From Streptomyces phyllanthi (GTDB taxonomy: Bacteria > Actinomycetota > Actinomycetes > Streptomycetales > Streptomycetaceae): DNA of 32,605 nucleotides. Location of the stretch: positions 1 through 32,605 of the forward strand of contig NZ_VJZE01000056.1 in the NCBI RefSeq assembly GCF_009377205.1, written 5' to 3'. Both the position numbers and the translations under genes were made by a program. Below are positions 7,703-17,093 of this stretch, one piece after another (position 1 is the stretch's first letter; the number at the start of each line of letters is the position of its first letter). Under the pieces are notes generated by a model. The model saw nothing but the letters and a program-made list of their open reading frames with translations, was not told the DNA's origin and searched no databases.

Positions 7703-9915
7703 TTGTCGGTGTCGTCCTTCTTCTCATCGTCGCTTTCGCCCTCGATCACGGGGATGAGGGAGAGCTTGCCGCGGGAGTCGATCTCGGCGATCTCGACCTG
7801 GACCTTGGCGCCCACGCCGACGACGTCCTCGACGTTCTCCACGCGCTTGCCGCCGGCGAGCTTGCGGATCTGCGAGATGTGCAGCAGACCGTCCTTGCCC
7901 GGGAGCAGCGACACGAACGCACCGAAGGTCGTCGTCTTCACGACGGTGCCCAGGTAGCGCTCGCCGACCTCCGGCATGGTCGGGTTGGCGATGCCGTTGA
8001 TCGTGGTGCGGGCGGCCTCGGCGGCCGGGCCGTCGGCGGCACCGATGTAGATGGTGCCGTCGTCCTCGATCGTGATCTCGGCGCCGGTGTCCTCCTGGAT
8101 CTGGTTGATCATCTTGCCCTTGGGGCCGATGACCTCGCCGATCTTGTCGACCGGGATCTTCACGGTGATGATCCGCGGCGCGTTGGGGGACATCTCGTCC
8201 GGGGTGTCGATCGCTTCCATCATCACGTCGAGGATGTGGAGGCGGGCGTCACGGGCCTGCTTCAGGGCGGCGGCCAGGACGGAGGCGGGGATGCCGTCCA
8301 GCTTGGTGTCGAGCTGGAGGGCGGTCACGAACTCCTTCGTACCGGCGACCTTGAAGTCCATGTCGCCGAAGGCGTCCTCCGCACCGAGGATGTCGGTGAG
8401 GGTGACGTAGTGCGTCTCGCCGTCGATCTCCTGCGAGATCAGGCCCATGGCGATACCGGCGACCGGGGCCTTCAGCGGCACACCGGCGTTCAGCAGCGAC
8501 ATGGTGGAGGCGCAGACCGAGCCCATGGACGTCGAGCCGTTGGAGCCGAGGGCCTCGGACACCTGACGGATCGCGTACGGGAACTCCTCGCGCGTCGGCA
8601 GGACCGGCATCAGGGCGCGCTCGGCGAGGGCGCCGTGGCCGATCTCGCGGCGCTTCGGGGAGCCGACGCGGCCGGTCTCGCCGGTGGAGTACGGCGGGAA
8701 GTTGTAGTTGTGCATGTAGCGCTTGCGGGTCACCGGGGAGAGGGTGTCCAGCTGCTGCTCCATGCGGAGCATGTTGAGGGTGGTGACGCCCAGGATCTGG
8801 GTCTCGCCACGCTCGAACAGCGCGGAACCGTGCACCCGCGGGATGGCCTCGACCTCGGCGGCCAGCGTGCGGATGTCGGTGACACCGCGGCCGTCGATGC
8901 GCTTCTTCTCCTTGATGACGCGCTCACGGACCAGCTGCTTGGTGAGCGAGCGGTACGCGGCGGAGATCTCCTTCTCGCGCCCCTCGAACTCGGGGAGCAG
9001 CTTCTCCGCGGCCAGGCCCTTCACGCGGTCGAGCTCGGTCTCGCGCTCCTGCTTGCCGGCGATGGTGAGCGCCTGGGCGAGCTCGGTGCGGACCGCGGCG
9101 GTGAGCGCCTCGAACACGTCGTCCTGGTAGTCCAGGAAGATCGGGAACTCGGCGGTCGGCTTGGCGGCCTTCGCGGCGAGGTCGGCCTGGGCCTTGCACA
9201 GGACCTTGATGAAGGGCTTCGCGGCGTCCAGACCGGCGGCGACGATCTCCTCGGTGGGTGCCTCGGCGCCACCCTTGACGAGCTTGATGGTCTCCTCGGT
9301 GGCCTCGGCCTCGACCATCATGATCGCGACGTCGCCGTCCTCCAGGGTGCGGCCCGCGACGACCATGTCGAAGACGGCGTCCTCGAGCTCGGTGTGCGTC
9401 GGGAAGGCCACCCACTGGCCGCGGATCAGCGCGACGCGGACGCCGCCGATCGGGCCGGAGAAGGGCAGACCGGCCAGCTGCGTGGACGCGGACGCGGCGT
9501 TGATCGCGACGACGTCGTACAGGTGGTCGGGGTTGAGCGCCATGATCGTGGCGACGACCTGGATCTCGTTGCGCAGGCCCTTCTTGAAGGACGGGCGCAG
9601 CGGGCGGTCGATGAGGCGGCAGGTGAGAATCGCGTCCTCGGAGGGCCGGCCCTCGCGGCGGAAGAAGGAGCCGGGGATCTTCCCGGCCGCGTACATCCGC
9701 TCCTCGACGTCGACCGTGAGCGGGAAGAAGTCCAGCTGGTCCTTGGGGTTCTTGGAAGCGGTGGTGGCCGACAGCACCATGGTGTCGTCGTCCAGATACG
9801 CCACGGCGGAGCCGGCGGCCTGCCTGGCCAGGCGGCCCGTCTCGAAGCGGATGGTACGGGTGCCGAAGGAGCCGTTGTCGATGACGGCCTCGGCGTAGTG
9901 GGTCTCGTTCTCCAC
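7699..9915 (-). CDS. pnp: Polyribonucleotide nucleotidyltransferase (PNPase)
   Basis: PNPase is a phosphorolytic 3'-5' exoribonuclease that can also add 3' tails. The Streptomyces enzyme is also known as a guanosine pentaphosphate synthetase in vitro. The product is 738 aa with two RNase PH-like cores. The first holds [10 protein letters not shown], and the second holds the catalytic aspartates in [13 protein letters not shown] near residue 515. Then follow a KH domain with GPKGK near 595 and an S1 domain from about 652 ([20 protein letters not shown]). The GTG start is preceded by GGAGAAAACGCTA. It lies downstream of rpsO and overlaps the protease gene by 4 nt. Confidence 0.97.
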   Translation of the reverse strand: MENETHYAEAVIDNGSFGTRTIRFETGRLARQAAGSAVAYLDDDTMVLSATTASKNPKDQLDFFPLTVDVEERMYAAGKIPGSFFRREGRPSEDAILTCRLIDRPLRPSFKKGLRNEIQVVATIMALNPDHLYDVVAINAASASTQLAGLPFSGPIGGVRVALIRGQWVAFPTHTELEDAVFDMVVAGRTLEDGDVAIMMVEAEATEETIKLVKGGAEAPTEEIVAAGLDAAKPFIKVLCKAQADLAAKAAKPTAEFPIFLDYQDDVFEALTAAVRTELAQALTIAGKQERETELDRVKGLAAEKLLPEFEGREKEISAAYRSLTKQLVRERVIKEKKRIDGRGVTDIRTLAAEVEAIPRVHGSALFERGETQILGVTTLNMLRMEQQLDTLSPVTRKRYMHNYNFPPYSTGETGRVGSPKRREIGHGALAERALMPVLPTREEFPYAIRQVSEALGSNGSTSMGSVCASTMSLLNAGVPLKAPVAGIAMGLISQEIDGETHYVTLTDILGAEDAFGDMDFKVAGTKEFVTALQLDTKLDGIPASVLAAALKQARDARLHILDVMMEAIDTPDEMSPNAPRIITVKIPVDKIGEVIGPKGKMINQIQEDTGAEITIEDDGTIYIGAADGPAAEAARTTINGIANPTMPEVGERYLGTVVKTTTFGAFVSLLPGKDGLLHISQIRKLAGGKRVENVEDVVGVGAKVQVEIAEIDSRGKLSLIPVIEGESDDEKKDDTDK

Positions 9916-10286
9916 TAGCGTTTTCTCCGTTACTTATCGTCTTTCGTCCCTGGGCCCGCCCGTGTGGCAGGGGGACGGTGGTGGAGAAGCGCTCCGTCTG
10001 GTGCGGGCCGGTCTTCGATCGAAGCACCCGGGGCTCGATTTCCCCTTTTCCCCCGGGGGCCACTACCGAGGACCGGCGGCGGCGAGGTGCGCTTCTCCTC
10101 GTTCGGTGTGCGTGACGTCATCCGTGTACCCGGTGCGATCCGGGTGGCGTCACGCTGTGTCGTTCGTTATGGCGTTGTTGCGTTGTGCTACCACCCTACA
10201 AAGCCGCGGTGACACTCCGCACGTTTCCGCACGTACAGCAAAGGGAGCGGCCCCCTTGTCGTGGGAACCGCTCCCTTCACGGCGTC
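9916..10286 (-). promoter_or_regulatory. rpsO-pnp intergenic region (pnp leader)
   Basis: These 371 bp hold no credible gene. They contain the hairpin at 10241-10277 just after rpsO and a 12-bp palindrome, CTTCGATCGAAG (10013-10024). In Streptomyces the rpsO-pnp intergenic transcript is known to be cut by RNase III and pnp has its own promoter as well as read-through. I could not place that promoter with confidence. Confidence 0.5.
10241..10277 (-). terminator. Hairpin between rpsO and pnp (attenuator or RNase III site)
   Basis: Perfect 10-bp arms, AAGGGAGCGG (10241-10250) and CCGCTCCCTT (10268-10277), enclose a 17-nt loop 9 nt past the rpsO stop. It could partly terminate rpsO transcripts or be the double-stranded RNase III target described for this operon in Streptomyces. 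Confidence 0.7.
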
Positions 10287-10574
10287 TTACTTGGCGCCCG
10301 CCGCACCGCGACGGATGCCGAGGCGGTCGACCAGCGTACGGAAGCGCTGGATGTCCTTCTTGGCCAGGTACTGCAGCAGGCGGCGGCGCTGACCGACCAG
10401 GATGAGCAGACCGCGGCGCGAGTGGTGGTCGTGCTTGTGGGTCTTGAGGTGCTCGGTCAGGTCCGAGATACGGCGCGAGAGCATCGCGACCTGGACCTCG
10501 GGGGAGCCGGTGTCGCCCTCCTTGGTACCGAACTCGCTGATGATCTGCTTCTTCGTAGCGGCGTCGAGCGACAT
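10287..10574 (-). CDS. rpsO: 30S ribosomal protein S15
   Basis: The product is 95 aa, the normal size. The text [39 protein letters not shown] and [12 protein letters not shown] is diagnostic for S15, which binds 16S rRNA helix 22 early in 30S assembly. The start ATG has AGGAG 5 nt upstream. A nested hairpin lies immediately upstream (10601-10652). S15 commonly represses its own mRNA by binding a leader structure. It precedes pnp, the widespread bacterial arrangement. Confidence 0.97.
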   Translation of the reverse strand: MSLDAATKKQIISEFGTKEGDTGSPEVQVAMLSRRISDLTEHLKTHKHDHHSRRGLLILVGQRRRLLQYLAKKDIQRFRTLVDRLGIRRGAAGAK

Positions 10575-10600
10575 GCGTACTCCTCGTGAGTCTTCTTGAG

Positions 10601-10652
10601 CCTCCGAGTGCCCCTGGTCTTCGTCTCAGGGGAGCTTCCACGACTCGGGAGG
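10601..10652 (-). promoter_or_regulatory. rpsO leader structure, candidate S15 autoregulatory element
   Basis: Two nested inverted repeats are visible. The outer pair is CCTCCGAGT (10601-10609) with ACTCGGGAGG (10643-10652), with a one-nucleotide bulge. The inner pair is CCCCTG (10611-10616) with CAGGGG (10627-10632). On the mRNA the structure ends about 15 nt before the Shine-Dalgarno sequence, a fitting place for autogenous control. Confidence 0.5.
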
Positions 10653-10843
10653 CGGGGATCCGCTCGGCGCGTCCTCCGGATCCCGACGGGCTCCTGGGGA
10701 GTGCGTCTTGGACGGGGTCCGGGGGTGCGTACACGAACGGCCGCTGGCCAGGGTACCAGGCCGGGAGGACGCTCGGATCCACCCCGCCCGGCGCTCCGGC
10801 CACCGTCGAGGTCCGCGTACGGACCGGTCGGCGGCGGCCGCGA

Positions 10844-12355
10844 TCAGCTGGTCATGGCGCGGACGGCGCCGTACACGTCGAAGACGGCCAGGGCCAGCGG
10901 AATCAGGGTCAGCAGGACGAAGCCCTCCGCGATCTCCAGGAAGCGCCCCCAGAAGGGGGTGAGGCCGCTGCGCGGGACGATCAGGCCGATGGCGGTGATC
11001 AGGGCGGCGGCCGCCGCGATCACGGCGACAAGCCAGATGGTGCGGATGTCGAGGCCCGTACGGTCCCCGGTCAGGGCGTCGCGGATCAGGGACGACGGCG
11101 GGTTGAGCGCCAGTCCGAGGCCGAGCAGGACGAGGGAGCCGAGTCCCGCGGTGAGGCAGGCGGCGACCTGGGTGGTGTACCGGAAGAGCTGAGCGCGCAT
11201 CAGGAGCGCGATTCCCGTGGTGAGCGCGAGCAGTTGGGCCCATACGTCGTCGGAGAAGCCGAGCACCGCCGCGGCGCCGACCGCGAGGAGCGCGCAGCCG
11301 CCCACGAGACCGACCAGCAGTTCGTGACCGCGGCGGGCCTGGGCCTCGATGCGCTCGAAGTCGACCGGCTCCTGGGGCGCGGGGTCGTTGCCGTACGCGC
11401 TGCGCGTGGTGTTCGGGGGCTCGAAGCCGATGGGGAGGCGCGCGAAGCGCATGGACATGCCCGGCAGGAAGGCGAGGGCCACCACGGCGATCGGGGCACC
11501 CAGCGCGGCCACCTCCGTGGGCGTCCAGTGCGCGAGGAGCCCCACGAAGACCGTGACCAGGCCGAAGGCGGAGGCGAACGCGAAGGCGACGAACGGCCCG
11601 TCCCCGTGCGGCGCGCAGAGCGCGAGGACCACGGAGGCGACGAGTACGGCCGCGCAGCCGAGCAGGAACTGCAGCTTGCCGATGCCCTGGCCCTCGGCGA
11701 GCGGGAGGAGTCCGGAGCCGGCCACCGCCACGTTCGGCAGGGCGCCCAGTCCGAGCGCGACGGCGGAGGCGCGGTCGTCGTAGACGCGCGCGCGGACCGC
11801 GCCGAGGACGACCAGGACGAGTCCGGTCACGGCGGCGAGGACACCCGGCAGGCTGTGCATGTCGTGGAGCGGGTCGGCGGTCCAGGCCACGAAGGCGAGC
11901 AGGGCCGGCAGGACTCCGCCGCCGACGAGGCCGGCCGCGCGCGTGAGGTCACCGCTCCACAGTTTGTGCTCACGGGTCACGGCGGACGCGACCGCTTCGG
12001 AGACGTCGTCGAACACGGCGGGCGGCAGCGAGTCGGAGAAGGGCCGCAGGGTGAGGAGTTCACCGTCGAGAATGCGCTGCGCGGAGAAGGAGCGGGAGCT
12101 GTCGAGGACGGTGCCGTCGCGGCGTACGAGGTGGTAGCCGACCGGGGCGCCCTCGGCGGGGCTCTGCTGGGAGAGCCGGAGGATCTCGGGGTAGAGGTCG
12201 GCGACCGGGACGTCGTCGGGCAGCGCCACGTCGATCCTGCTGTCGGGTGCCACGATGGTGACCCGGCAGAAGCCCAGTCCCGTGCCCGCCCCGGCAGGGA
12301 CTCCCTGACCGGGCCCGCCGGCTCCGGTGGCTGTCGCGGAGGCCGTCATGCTCAC
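10844..12355 (-). CDS. eccD: Type VII secretion integral membrane protein EccD
   Basis: EccD is the most hydrophobic subunit of the ESX channel. The product is 503 aa from GTG at 12355, chosen because GGGGGAG lies 7 nt upstream. An ATG at 12349 is the alternative, and reading open further upstream lacks support. Residues 28-105 form the ubiquitin-like cytosolic domain (FCRVTIVAPDSRIDVALPDD onward, with LYPEILRLSQQ). After a linker there are about eleven membrane segments to the C-terminus, as expected. It is divergent from eccC across a 347-bp spacer, and rpsO follows 269 bp downstream. Confidence 0.93.
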   Translation of the reverse strand: MSMTASATATGAGGPGQGVPAGAGTGLGFCRVTIVAPDSRIDVALPDDVPVADLYPEILRLSQQSPAEGAPVGYHLVRRDGTVLDSSRSFSAQRILDGELLTLRPFSDSLPPAVFDDVSEAVASAVTREHKLWSGDLTRAAGLVGGGVLPALLAFVAWTADPLHDMHSLPGVLAAVTGLVLVVLGAVRARVYDDRASAVALGLGALPNVAVAGSGLLPLAEGQGIGKLQFLLGCAAVLVASVVLALCAPHGDGPFVAFAFASAFGLVTVFVGLLAHWTPTEVAALGAPIAVVALAFLPGMSMRFARLPIGFEPPNTTRSAYGNDPAPQEPVDFERIEAQARRGHELLVGLVGGCALLAVGAAAVLGFSDDVWAQLLALTTGIALLMRAQLFRYTTQVAACLTAGLGSLVLLGLGLALNPPSSLIRDALTGDRTGLDIRTIWLVAVIAAAAALITAIGLIVPRSGLTPFWGRFLEIAEGFVLLTLIPLALAVFDVYGAVRAMTS

Positions 12356-12702
12356 CTGCTGCTCCCCCTCAGTCTCCGTGATGGTTCTGCGTCTTCGTTG
12401 TGAAGGTCCTGCGCCGCTTTCCCCGACCCGTCCCGCCGGGCGTCCGGCGAGGCCGCGGAAAGGGGTCCGTACGGTCGGCAATGGGACTTCGCACGCCTCA
12501 AGGTCGCGCGAAATGCCCTGATTCTCCAACCTGGTTCCACGTGTGCTCACGCGAACTCCCGGCACCCTACCGCCCACCGGTGTCGGATGAGGTCAGTAGG
12601 ATCGCGCGACGGCCCGCGACCGCCTGACACGGGGGCGGCGGCGCCCGCCGGCACGGGGCGGCGGGCGGAACACTCTGGGCCCGGCAAGGGAATTGGTGAG
12701 CA
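12356..12702. promoter_or_regulatory. Divergent eccD/eccC control region
   Basis: These 347 bp have no gene. On the plus strand TAGGAT (12597-12602) matches the Streptomyces -10 consensus about 100 nt before eccC, although no good -35 is seen. The predicted eccC leader contains a hairpin, GCCCGCCG (12643-12650) with CGGCGGGC (12659-12666). No minus-strand promoter could be placed with confidence. Confidence 0.45.
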
Positions 12703-15700
12703 GTGAGCCACATCGTCGTGAAGCGCCCGCCCAGGGCGCTGCCGTCCGAAGTGCCCACGGAAGAGGTCGTTCTGCAGCCTCCGCCCGAACTGCCGCGCGG
12801 ACAGCAGGAAAGCGTCCTGATGCAACTCCTGCCCACGCTCGGCATGGGCGGCTCGGTGGTCTTCTTCTTCACGAACGGACAGCCGTTCATGAAGATCATG
12901 GGCATGGTGATGATCGCCTCGACGATCGCCATGTCCATCGCGATGGTGGTCCGCTACCGCCGCGGCAACCAGGGGCAGCTGGCCGACATCCGCCGCGACT
13001 ACCTCCTGTACCTGTCGCAGGCCCGGCGCTCCGCGGTCGAGACGGCCAGGAAGCAGCGGGACGCCCAGTACTACCTGCACCCCTCCCCCGAGCAGTTGTG
13101 GGCGCTGGTCGCCGAGGGCAGCCGGGTGTGGGAACGGCGGCCGGGCGACGAGGACTTCGCCCAGGTACGCATCGGCCTCGGCCCGCAGGCGCTGGCCACA
13201 CCTCTCCTCTCCTCCGAGACCGCTCCCGTCGAGCAGCTGGAGCCGCTGACCGCGGGCGCGATGCAGCGCTTCCTCGCCTCGCACAGCACCCTCGACGACC
13301 TGCCGATGGCGGTCTCGCTGCGCGCCTTCTACCACGTCACGGTGAGCGGTGAGCCCCAGTCCGTACGGTCCTCCGTGCGCGCCATGACCGGTTCACTGGC
13401 CTCGCTGCACTCCCCCGAGGACCTGATGATCGTGGTCATGGCGGGCCGCGAGAGCCTGCCGCAGTGGGAGTGGGCCAAGTGGCTGCCGCACACGCAGTCC
13501 GCCGGCGCGGTGGACGGCGCGGGCAGCCGCCGCCTCATCAGCAGCGACACGCGTGAGCTCGAGGACCTGCTGGCCACCCGCCTGACCGGCCGCCCGCGCT
13601 TCCACCCGGGCGCCGCCCCGCTCCCCGAGGAGCCGCACATCGTCGTCGTCCTCGACGGCCTGTCCCTGCCGCCGGACTCCGTCCTGGCCTCCCCCGAGGG
13701 CCTGCAGGGGGTGACGGTCGTCGAGGTCGTCCCCGGTGAACTCACCGGCGCCCGGGGCGACCTCTCCATCGTCGTACAGCCTCAGGCACTGCACCTGGAG
13801 TCGGGCCACGGTGTCGTCTACGAGGGCACGCCCGACTCGCTGTCGTACGAGTCCGCGGAGGCGCTGTCACGGCAACTGGCGCCGCTGCGCATGGCCTCGG
13901 GCGGGGACGACGACCAACCGCTGCTCGCCAACCTGGAGTTCACGGATCTGCTGGGCCTCGGGGACGCCGCGTCGGTGGACACCAAGCGCACCTGGCGGCC
14001 CCGCTCGCTCGCCGAGCGGCTGCGCGTTCCCATCGGTCTCGGCGAGGACGGCCGCCCTGTGATGCTCGACCTCAAGGAGGCCGCGCAGGAGGGCATGGGC
14101 CCGCACGGTCTGTGCGTGGGCGCCACGGGTTCCGGTAAGTCGGAGCTGCTGCGCACGCTGGTGCTGGGCCTCGCGGTGACGCACTCCTCGGAGACCCTGA
14201 ACTTCGTGCTGGCGGACTTCAAGGGTGGCGCGACCTTCGCCGGCATGGCCCAGATGCCGCATGTCGCGGCCGTGATCACGAACCTGGCCGACGACCTCAC
14301 TCTCGTCGACCGTATGGGCGACTCCATCCGCGGCGAGCTCAACCGCCGCCAGGAGATGCTGCGCGACGCGGGCAACTACGCCAACATCCACGACTACGAG
14401 AAGGCGCGTGCGGCGGGTGCGCCGCTGCAGCCGATCCCGTCGCTGGTCCTGGTGATCGACGAGTTCAGCGAGCTGCTGACAGCGAAGCCGGACTTCATCG
14501 AGATGTTCGTCCAGATCGGCCGCATCGGCCGCTCCCTGGGCGTGCACCTGCTGCTGGCCTCGCAGCGTCTGGAGGAGGGCCGGCTGCGCGGCCTGGAGAC
14601 GTACCTGTCGTACCGCATCGGTCTGCGCACCTTCTCCGCCGCGGAGTCGCGGGCGGCGCTGGGCGTCCCGGACGCGTACGAGCTGCCGAACGTCCCCGGC
14701 TCGGGTTTCCTGAAGTTCGGCACGGACGAGATGGTGCGCTTCAAGGCGGCTTACGTCTCCGGTGTGTACCGCTCGGGATCTCAGCAGGCCGCGCTGGCGG
14801 GCGGGCCACTGCCGGTGGACCGGAGGCCGGTGCTGTTCACGGCGGCGGAGGTACCGGTCCGGTACGTGTCGATTCCGCAGCAGCGTACGGAGCCCGCTGC
14901 CTCCGACACGGACGACGCTCTCGCGGACACGGTGCTCGACGTGATCGTGCGCCGGCTGGAGGCCCAGGGCCCTGCGGCGCACCAGGTGTGGCTGCCGCCG
15001 CTGGACAGCCCGCCGTCGCTGGACGGGCTGCTGCCCGGGCTCACGGCGGTGCAGGGCCGCGGCCTCACCCAGCCGGGTTACGAGGGCGCGGGCCGCCTCG
15101 TCGTCCCGGTCGGCCTCGTGGACAAGCCGTACGAGCAGCGCCGCGACCCGCTGTGGGTCGACTTCTCGGGTGCCGCGGGCCACATGCAGATCGTCGGTGG
15201 TCCGCAGTCCGGCAAGTCGACGCTGCTGCGCACGCTGATCTCGTCCTTCGCGCTCACGCACACGCCGTACGAAGTGCAGGTCTACGGGCTGGACTTCGGC
15301 GGTGGCGGTATGGCGGCGGTGGCGGGGCTGCCGCACGTGGGTGGCGTGGCGTCGCGCCTGGACCCGGAGAAGGTGCGGCGTACGGTCGCCGAGGTGTACG
15401 GCGTGATGACGCGCCGGGAGGAGTACTTCCGGTCGGCCGGGATCGCGTCGATCGCGGACTTCCGTGCCCGGCGGGCGCGCGGCGACATCCCGGTCACGGA
15501 CCAGCCCTGGGGCGACGTGTTCCTGGTGGTCGACGGCTGGGGGAACTTCCGCGCGGACTACGAGGGTCTGGAGCCGGTGATCCTGGACATCGCGGCGCGG
15601 GGCCTCGGCTACGGCATCCACCTGGTGCTGACCGCGTCGCGCTCGATGGAGGTCCGCTCGAACCTCAAGGACCACCTCATGAACCGCCTGGAGCTGCGGC

Positions 15701-16674
15701 TCGGCGACACGATGGACTCCGAACTGGACCGCAAGGTGGCGGCGAACGTCCCGACGGGCGTCCCGGGCCGCGGTCAGTCGCCGCAGAAGCTGCACTTCAT
15801 GGCCGCGGTCCCGCGGATCGACGGTCTGACGTCGGACACGGACCTGGCGGACGCTACGGCGGCACTGGCGACGGAGATCTCGCGGCACTGGCAGGCCCCG
15901 GGCGCGCCCGAAGTCCGCCTGCTGCCGAGGGAGTTCTCGGCGGAGCAGCTGCCGCCGGGCAACCGCTTCCCGCAGCGGGGCATCGCCTTCGCTCTCGACG
16001 AGGACAACCTCGAGCCGGTCTTCGTGGACTTCGAGCAGGACCCGTTCTTCCTGATCTTCGGCGAGAGCGAGTCCGGGAAGTCGAACCTGCTGAAGCTGCT
16101 GATCAAGCAGCTCACGGAGCGCTACTCCGGGGACTCCTGCAAGCTGTTCGTGGTGGACAACCGGCGCTCGCTGCTGGATGTGACTCCAGCCTCGCACCTG
16201 GCCGAGTACATCCCCATGTCCAACGCCATGGACCACCACATGTCGGCTCTGGCGGACCTGATGCAGCGCCGTACGCCGACGGCCGACGTCACGGCTCAGC
16301 AGCTGCGGGACCGGAGTTGGTGGCAGGGCCCGACGGTGTACGTCGTGATCGACGACTACGACCTGGTGTCCACGTCCAGCGGCAACCCGCTGGCCGGCCT
16401 GACCGAACTCCTGCCCTTCGCACGGGACGTCGGTGTGCGGTTCATCCTCGCCCGCTCGTCCGCGGGCGCGGGACGGGCCGCGTACGAGCCGTTCCTCCAG
16501 CGGATGAAGGAGCTCGGCGCACAGGGTGTCGTCCTTGCGGGTGACACGGGCGAGGGCGACCTGCTGGGCGGCGTACGGCCTCGGCCGATGCCGGCGGGGC
16601 GGGGGATCTTCGTTTCCCGGAAGCGGGGGAAGCCGATGGTGCAGACGGGGTTGGTTGCGGAGAGGGCTTACTGA
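12703..16674 (+). CDS. eccC: Type VII secretion ATPase EccC (three FtsK/SpoIIIE domains)
   Basis: EccC is the cytoplasmic motor that recognises WXG100 substrates. The product is 1323 aa from GTG. Two membrane segments lie near residues 41-57 and 63-83, followed by three FtsK/SpoIIIE ATPase domains in one chain; some mycobacterial systems split it into EccCa and EccCb. Domain 1 has Walker A GATGSGKS (473-480) and Walker B ending D586-E587. Domain 2 has GGPQSGKS (832-839), but its Walker B is D944-G945. Domain 3 has GESESGKS (1120-1127) with D1217-D1218. Only domain 1 therefore keeps the catalytic glutamate, in line with reports that domain 1 is the active ATPase and the others bind substrate. 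It is divergent from eccD, and a small membrane gene follows after 34 bp. Confidence 0.97.
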   Translation: MSHIVVKRPPRALPSEVPTEEVVLQPPPELPRGQQESVLMQLLPTLGMGGSVVFFFTNGQPFMKIMGMVMIASTIAMSIAMVVRYRRGNQGQLADIRRDYLLYLSQARRSAVETARKQRDAQYYLHPSPEQLWALVAEGSRVWERRPGDEDFAQVRIGLGPQALATPLLSSETAPVEQLEPLTAGAMQRFLASHSTLDDLPMAVSLRAFYHVTVSGEPQSVRSSVRAMTGSLASLHSPEDLMIVVMAGRESLPQWEWAKWLPHTQSAGAVDGAGSRRLISSDTRELEDLLATRLTGRPRFHPGAAPLPEEPHIVVVLDGLSLPPDSVLASPEGLQGVTVVEVVPGELTGARGDLSIVVQPQALHLESGHGVVYEGTPDSLSYESAEALSRQLAPLRMASGGDDDQPLLANLEFTDLLGLGDAASVDTKRTWRPRSLAERLRVPIGLGEDGRPVMLDLKEAAQEGMGPHGLCVGATGSGKSELLRTLVLGLAVTHSSETLNFVLADFKGGATFAGMAQMPHVAAVITNLADDLTLVDRMGDSIRGELNRRQEMLRDAGNYANIHDYEKARAAGAPLQPIPSLVLVIDEFSELLTAKPDFIEMFVQIGRIGRSLGVHLLLASQRLEEGRLRGLETYLSYRIGLRTFSAAESRAALGVPDAYELPNVPGSGFLKFGTDEMVRFKAAYVSGVYRSGSQQAALAGGPLPVDRRPVLFTAAEVPVRYVSIPQQRTEPAASDTDDALADTVLDVIVRRLEAQGPAAHQVWLPPLDSPPSLDGLLPGLTAVQGRGLTQPGYEGAGRLVVPVGLVDKPYEQRRDPLWVDFSGAAGHMQIVGGPQSGKSTLLRTLISSFALTHTPYEVQVYGLDFGGGGMAAVAGLPHVGGVASRLDPEKVRRTVAEVYGVMTRREEYFRSAGIASIADFRARRARGDIPVTDQPWGDVFLVVDGWGNFRADYEGLEPVILDIAARGLGYGIHLVLTASRSMEVRSNLKDHLMNRLELRLGDTMDSELDRKVAANVPTGVPGRGQSPQKLHFMAAVPRIDGLTSDTDLADATAALATEISRHWQAPGAPEVRLLPREFSAEQLPPGNRFPQRGIAFALDEDNLEPVFVDFEQDPFFLIFGESESGKSNLLKLLIKQLTERYSGDSCKLFVVDNRRSLLDVTPASHLAEYIPMSNAMDHHMSALADLMQRRTPTADVTAQQLRDRSWWQGPTVYVVIDDYDLVSTSSGNPLAGLTELLPFARDVGVRFILARSSAGAGRAAYEPFLQRMKELGAQGVVLAGDTGEGDLLGGVRPRPMPAGRGIFVSRKRGKPMVQTGLVAERAY

Positions 16675-16708
16675 TGCTCTTGGTCTCGCTTGTGGAGGGT
16701 GCGCACTG

Positions 16709-16960
16709 ATGGTCGGCTTCGGGATTTTCATGCTCGTCATCGCGCTCTGGCTCGGCGGAATGGGACTGACCGACCAGAGGGCACTGTGGTGGCGCTTTCA
16801 GGCCCGCCGCTTCAGTGATCCGGAGGCGAACGAGCCGTCGGAGGCGGGGTATCGGGCTCGGCGTGTGCTCTTGCTGACGATGGCTCTGGTCATGGTGGTT
16901 ATGGCGGTGTGGTGGTTCACCGGCATTGACTACATCCAGTCGGGAGGGCTGGAGGACTGA
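16709..16960 (+). CDS. Small two-span membrane protein downstream of eccC
   Basis: The product is 83 aa from ATG at 16709, with GGAGGG about 10 nt upstream. The reading frame is open further back, but that would overlap eccC. Residues 1-19 and 53-70 are hydrophobic. The loop between them is charged (WWRFQARRFSDPEANEPSEA). No family is recognised. Its place 34 bp behind eccC suggests cotranscription and a possible accessory role in the secretion membrane complex, which is inference from position only. Confidence 0.75.
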   Translation: MVGFGIFMLVIALWLGGMGLTDQRALWWRFQARRFSDPEANEPSEAGYRARRVLLLTMALVMVVMAVWWFTGIDYIQSGGLED

Positions 16961-16970
16961 GGGCGGAAAG

Positions 16971-16993
16971 CCTTCACAAGGCGCTTGTGAAGG
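16971..16993. repeat. Short perfect inverted repeat
   Basis: CCTTCACAAG (16971-16980) and CTTGTGAAGG (16984-16993) are separated by 3 nt, 10 bp after the 83-aa gene stop. It could be a weak terminator hairpin or a protein-binding operator. There is no U tract. Confidence 0.5.
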
Positions 16994-17093
16994 CTGAGCA
17001 GTTGATCGAGGACATGAGCGCCTCTGACTACGTTGGTCGGAACCTGGCCCAGGGAACGGCCCAGCAGAAGTCGGCGGGGGAAGGAGCGCCTTC

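Noticed and set aside
7879..9918. Long plus-strand open frame opposite pnp (679 codons)
   Set aside because: It mirrors pnp almost exactly, encodes a Gly/Asp/Arg/Leu-rich product typical of antisense frames in GC-rich DNA, and lacks a ribosome site. The pnp reading has clear domains.
13867..16740. Long minus-strand open frame opposite eccC (957 codons)
   Set aside because: It is an antisense shadow: very high Arg/His/Val content and no recognisable domain, while the plus strand encodes a textbook EccC.
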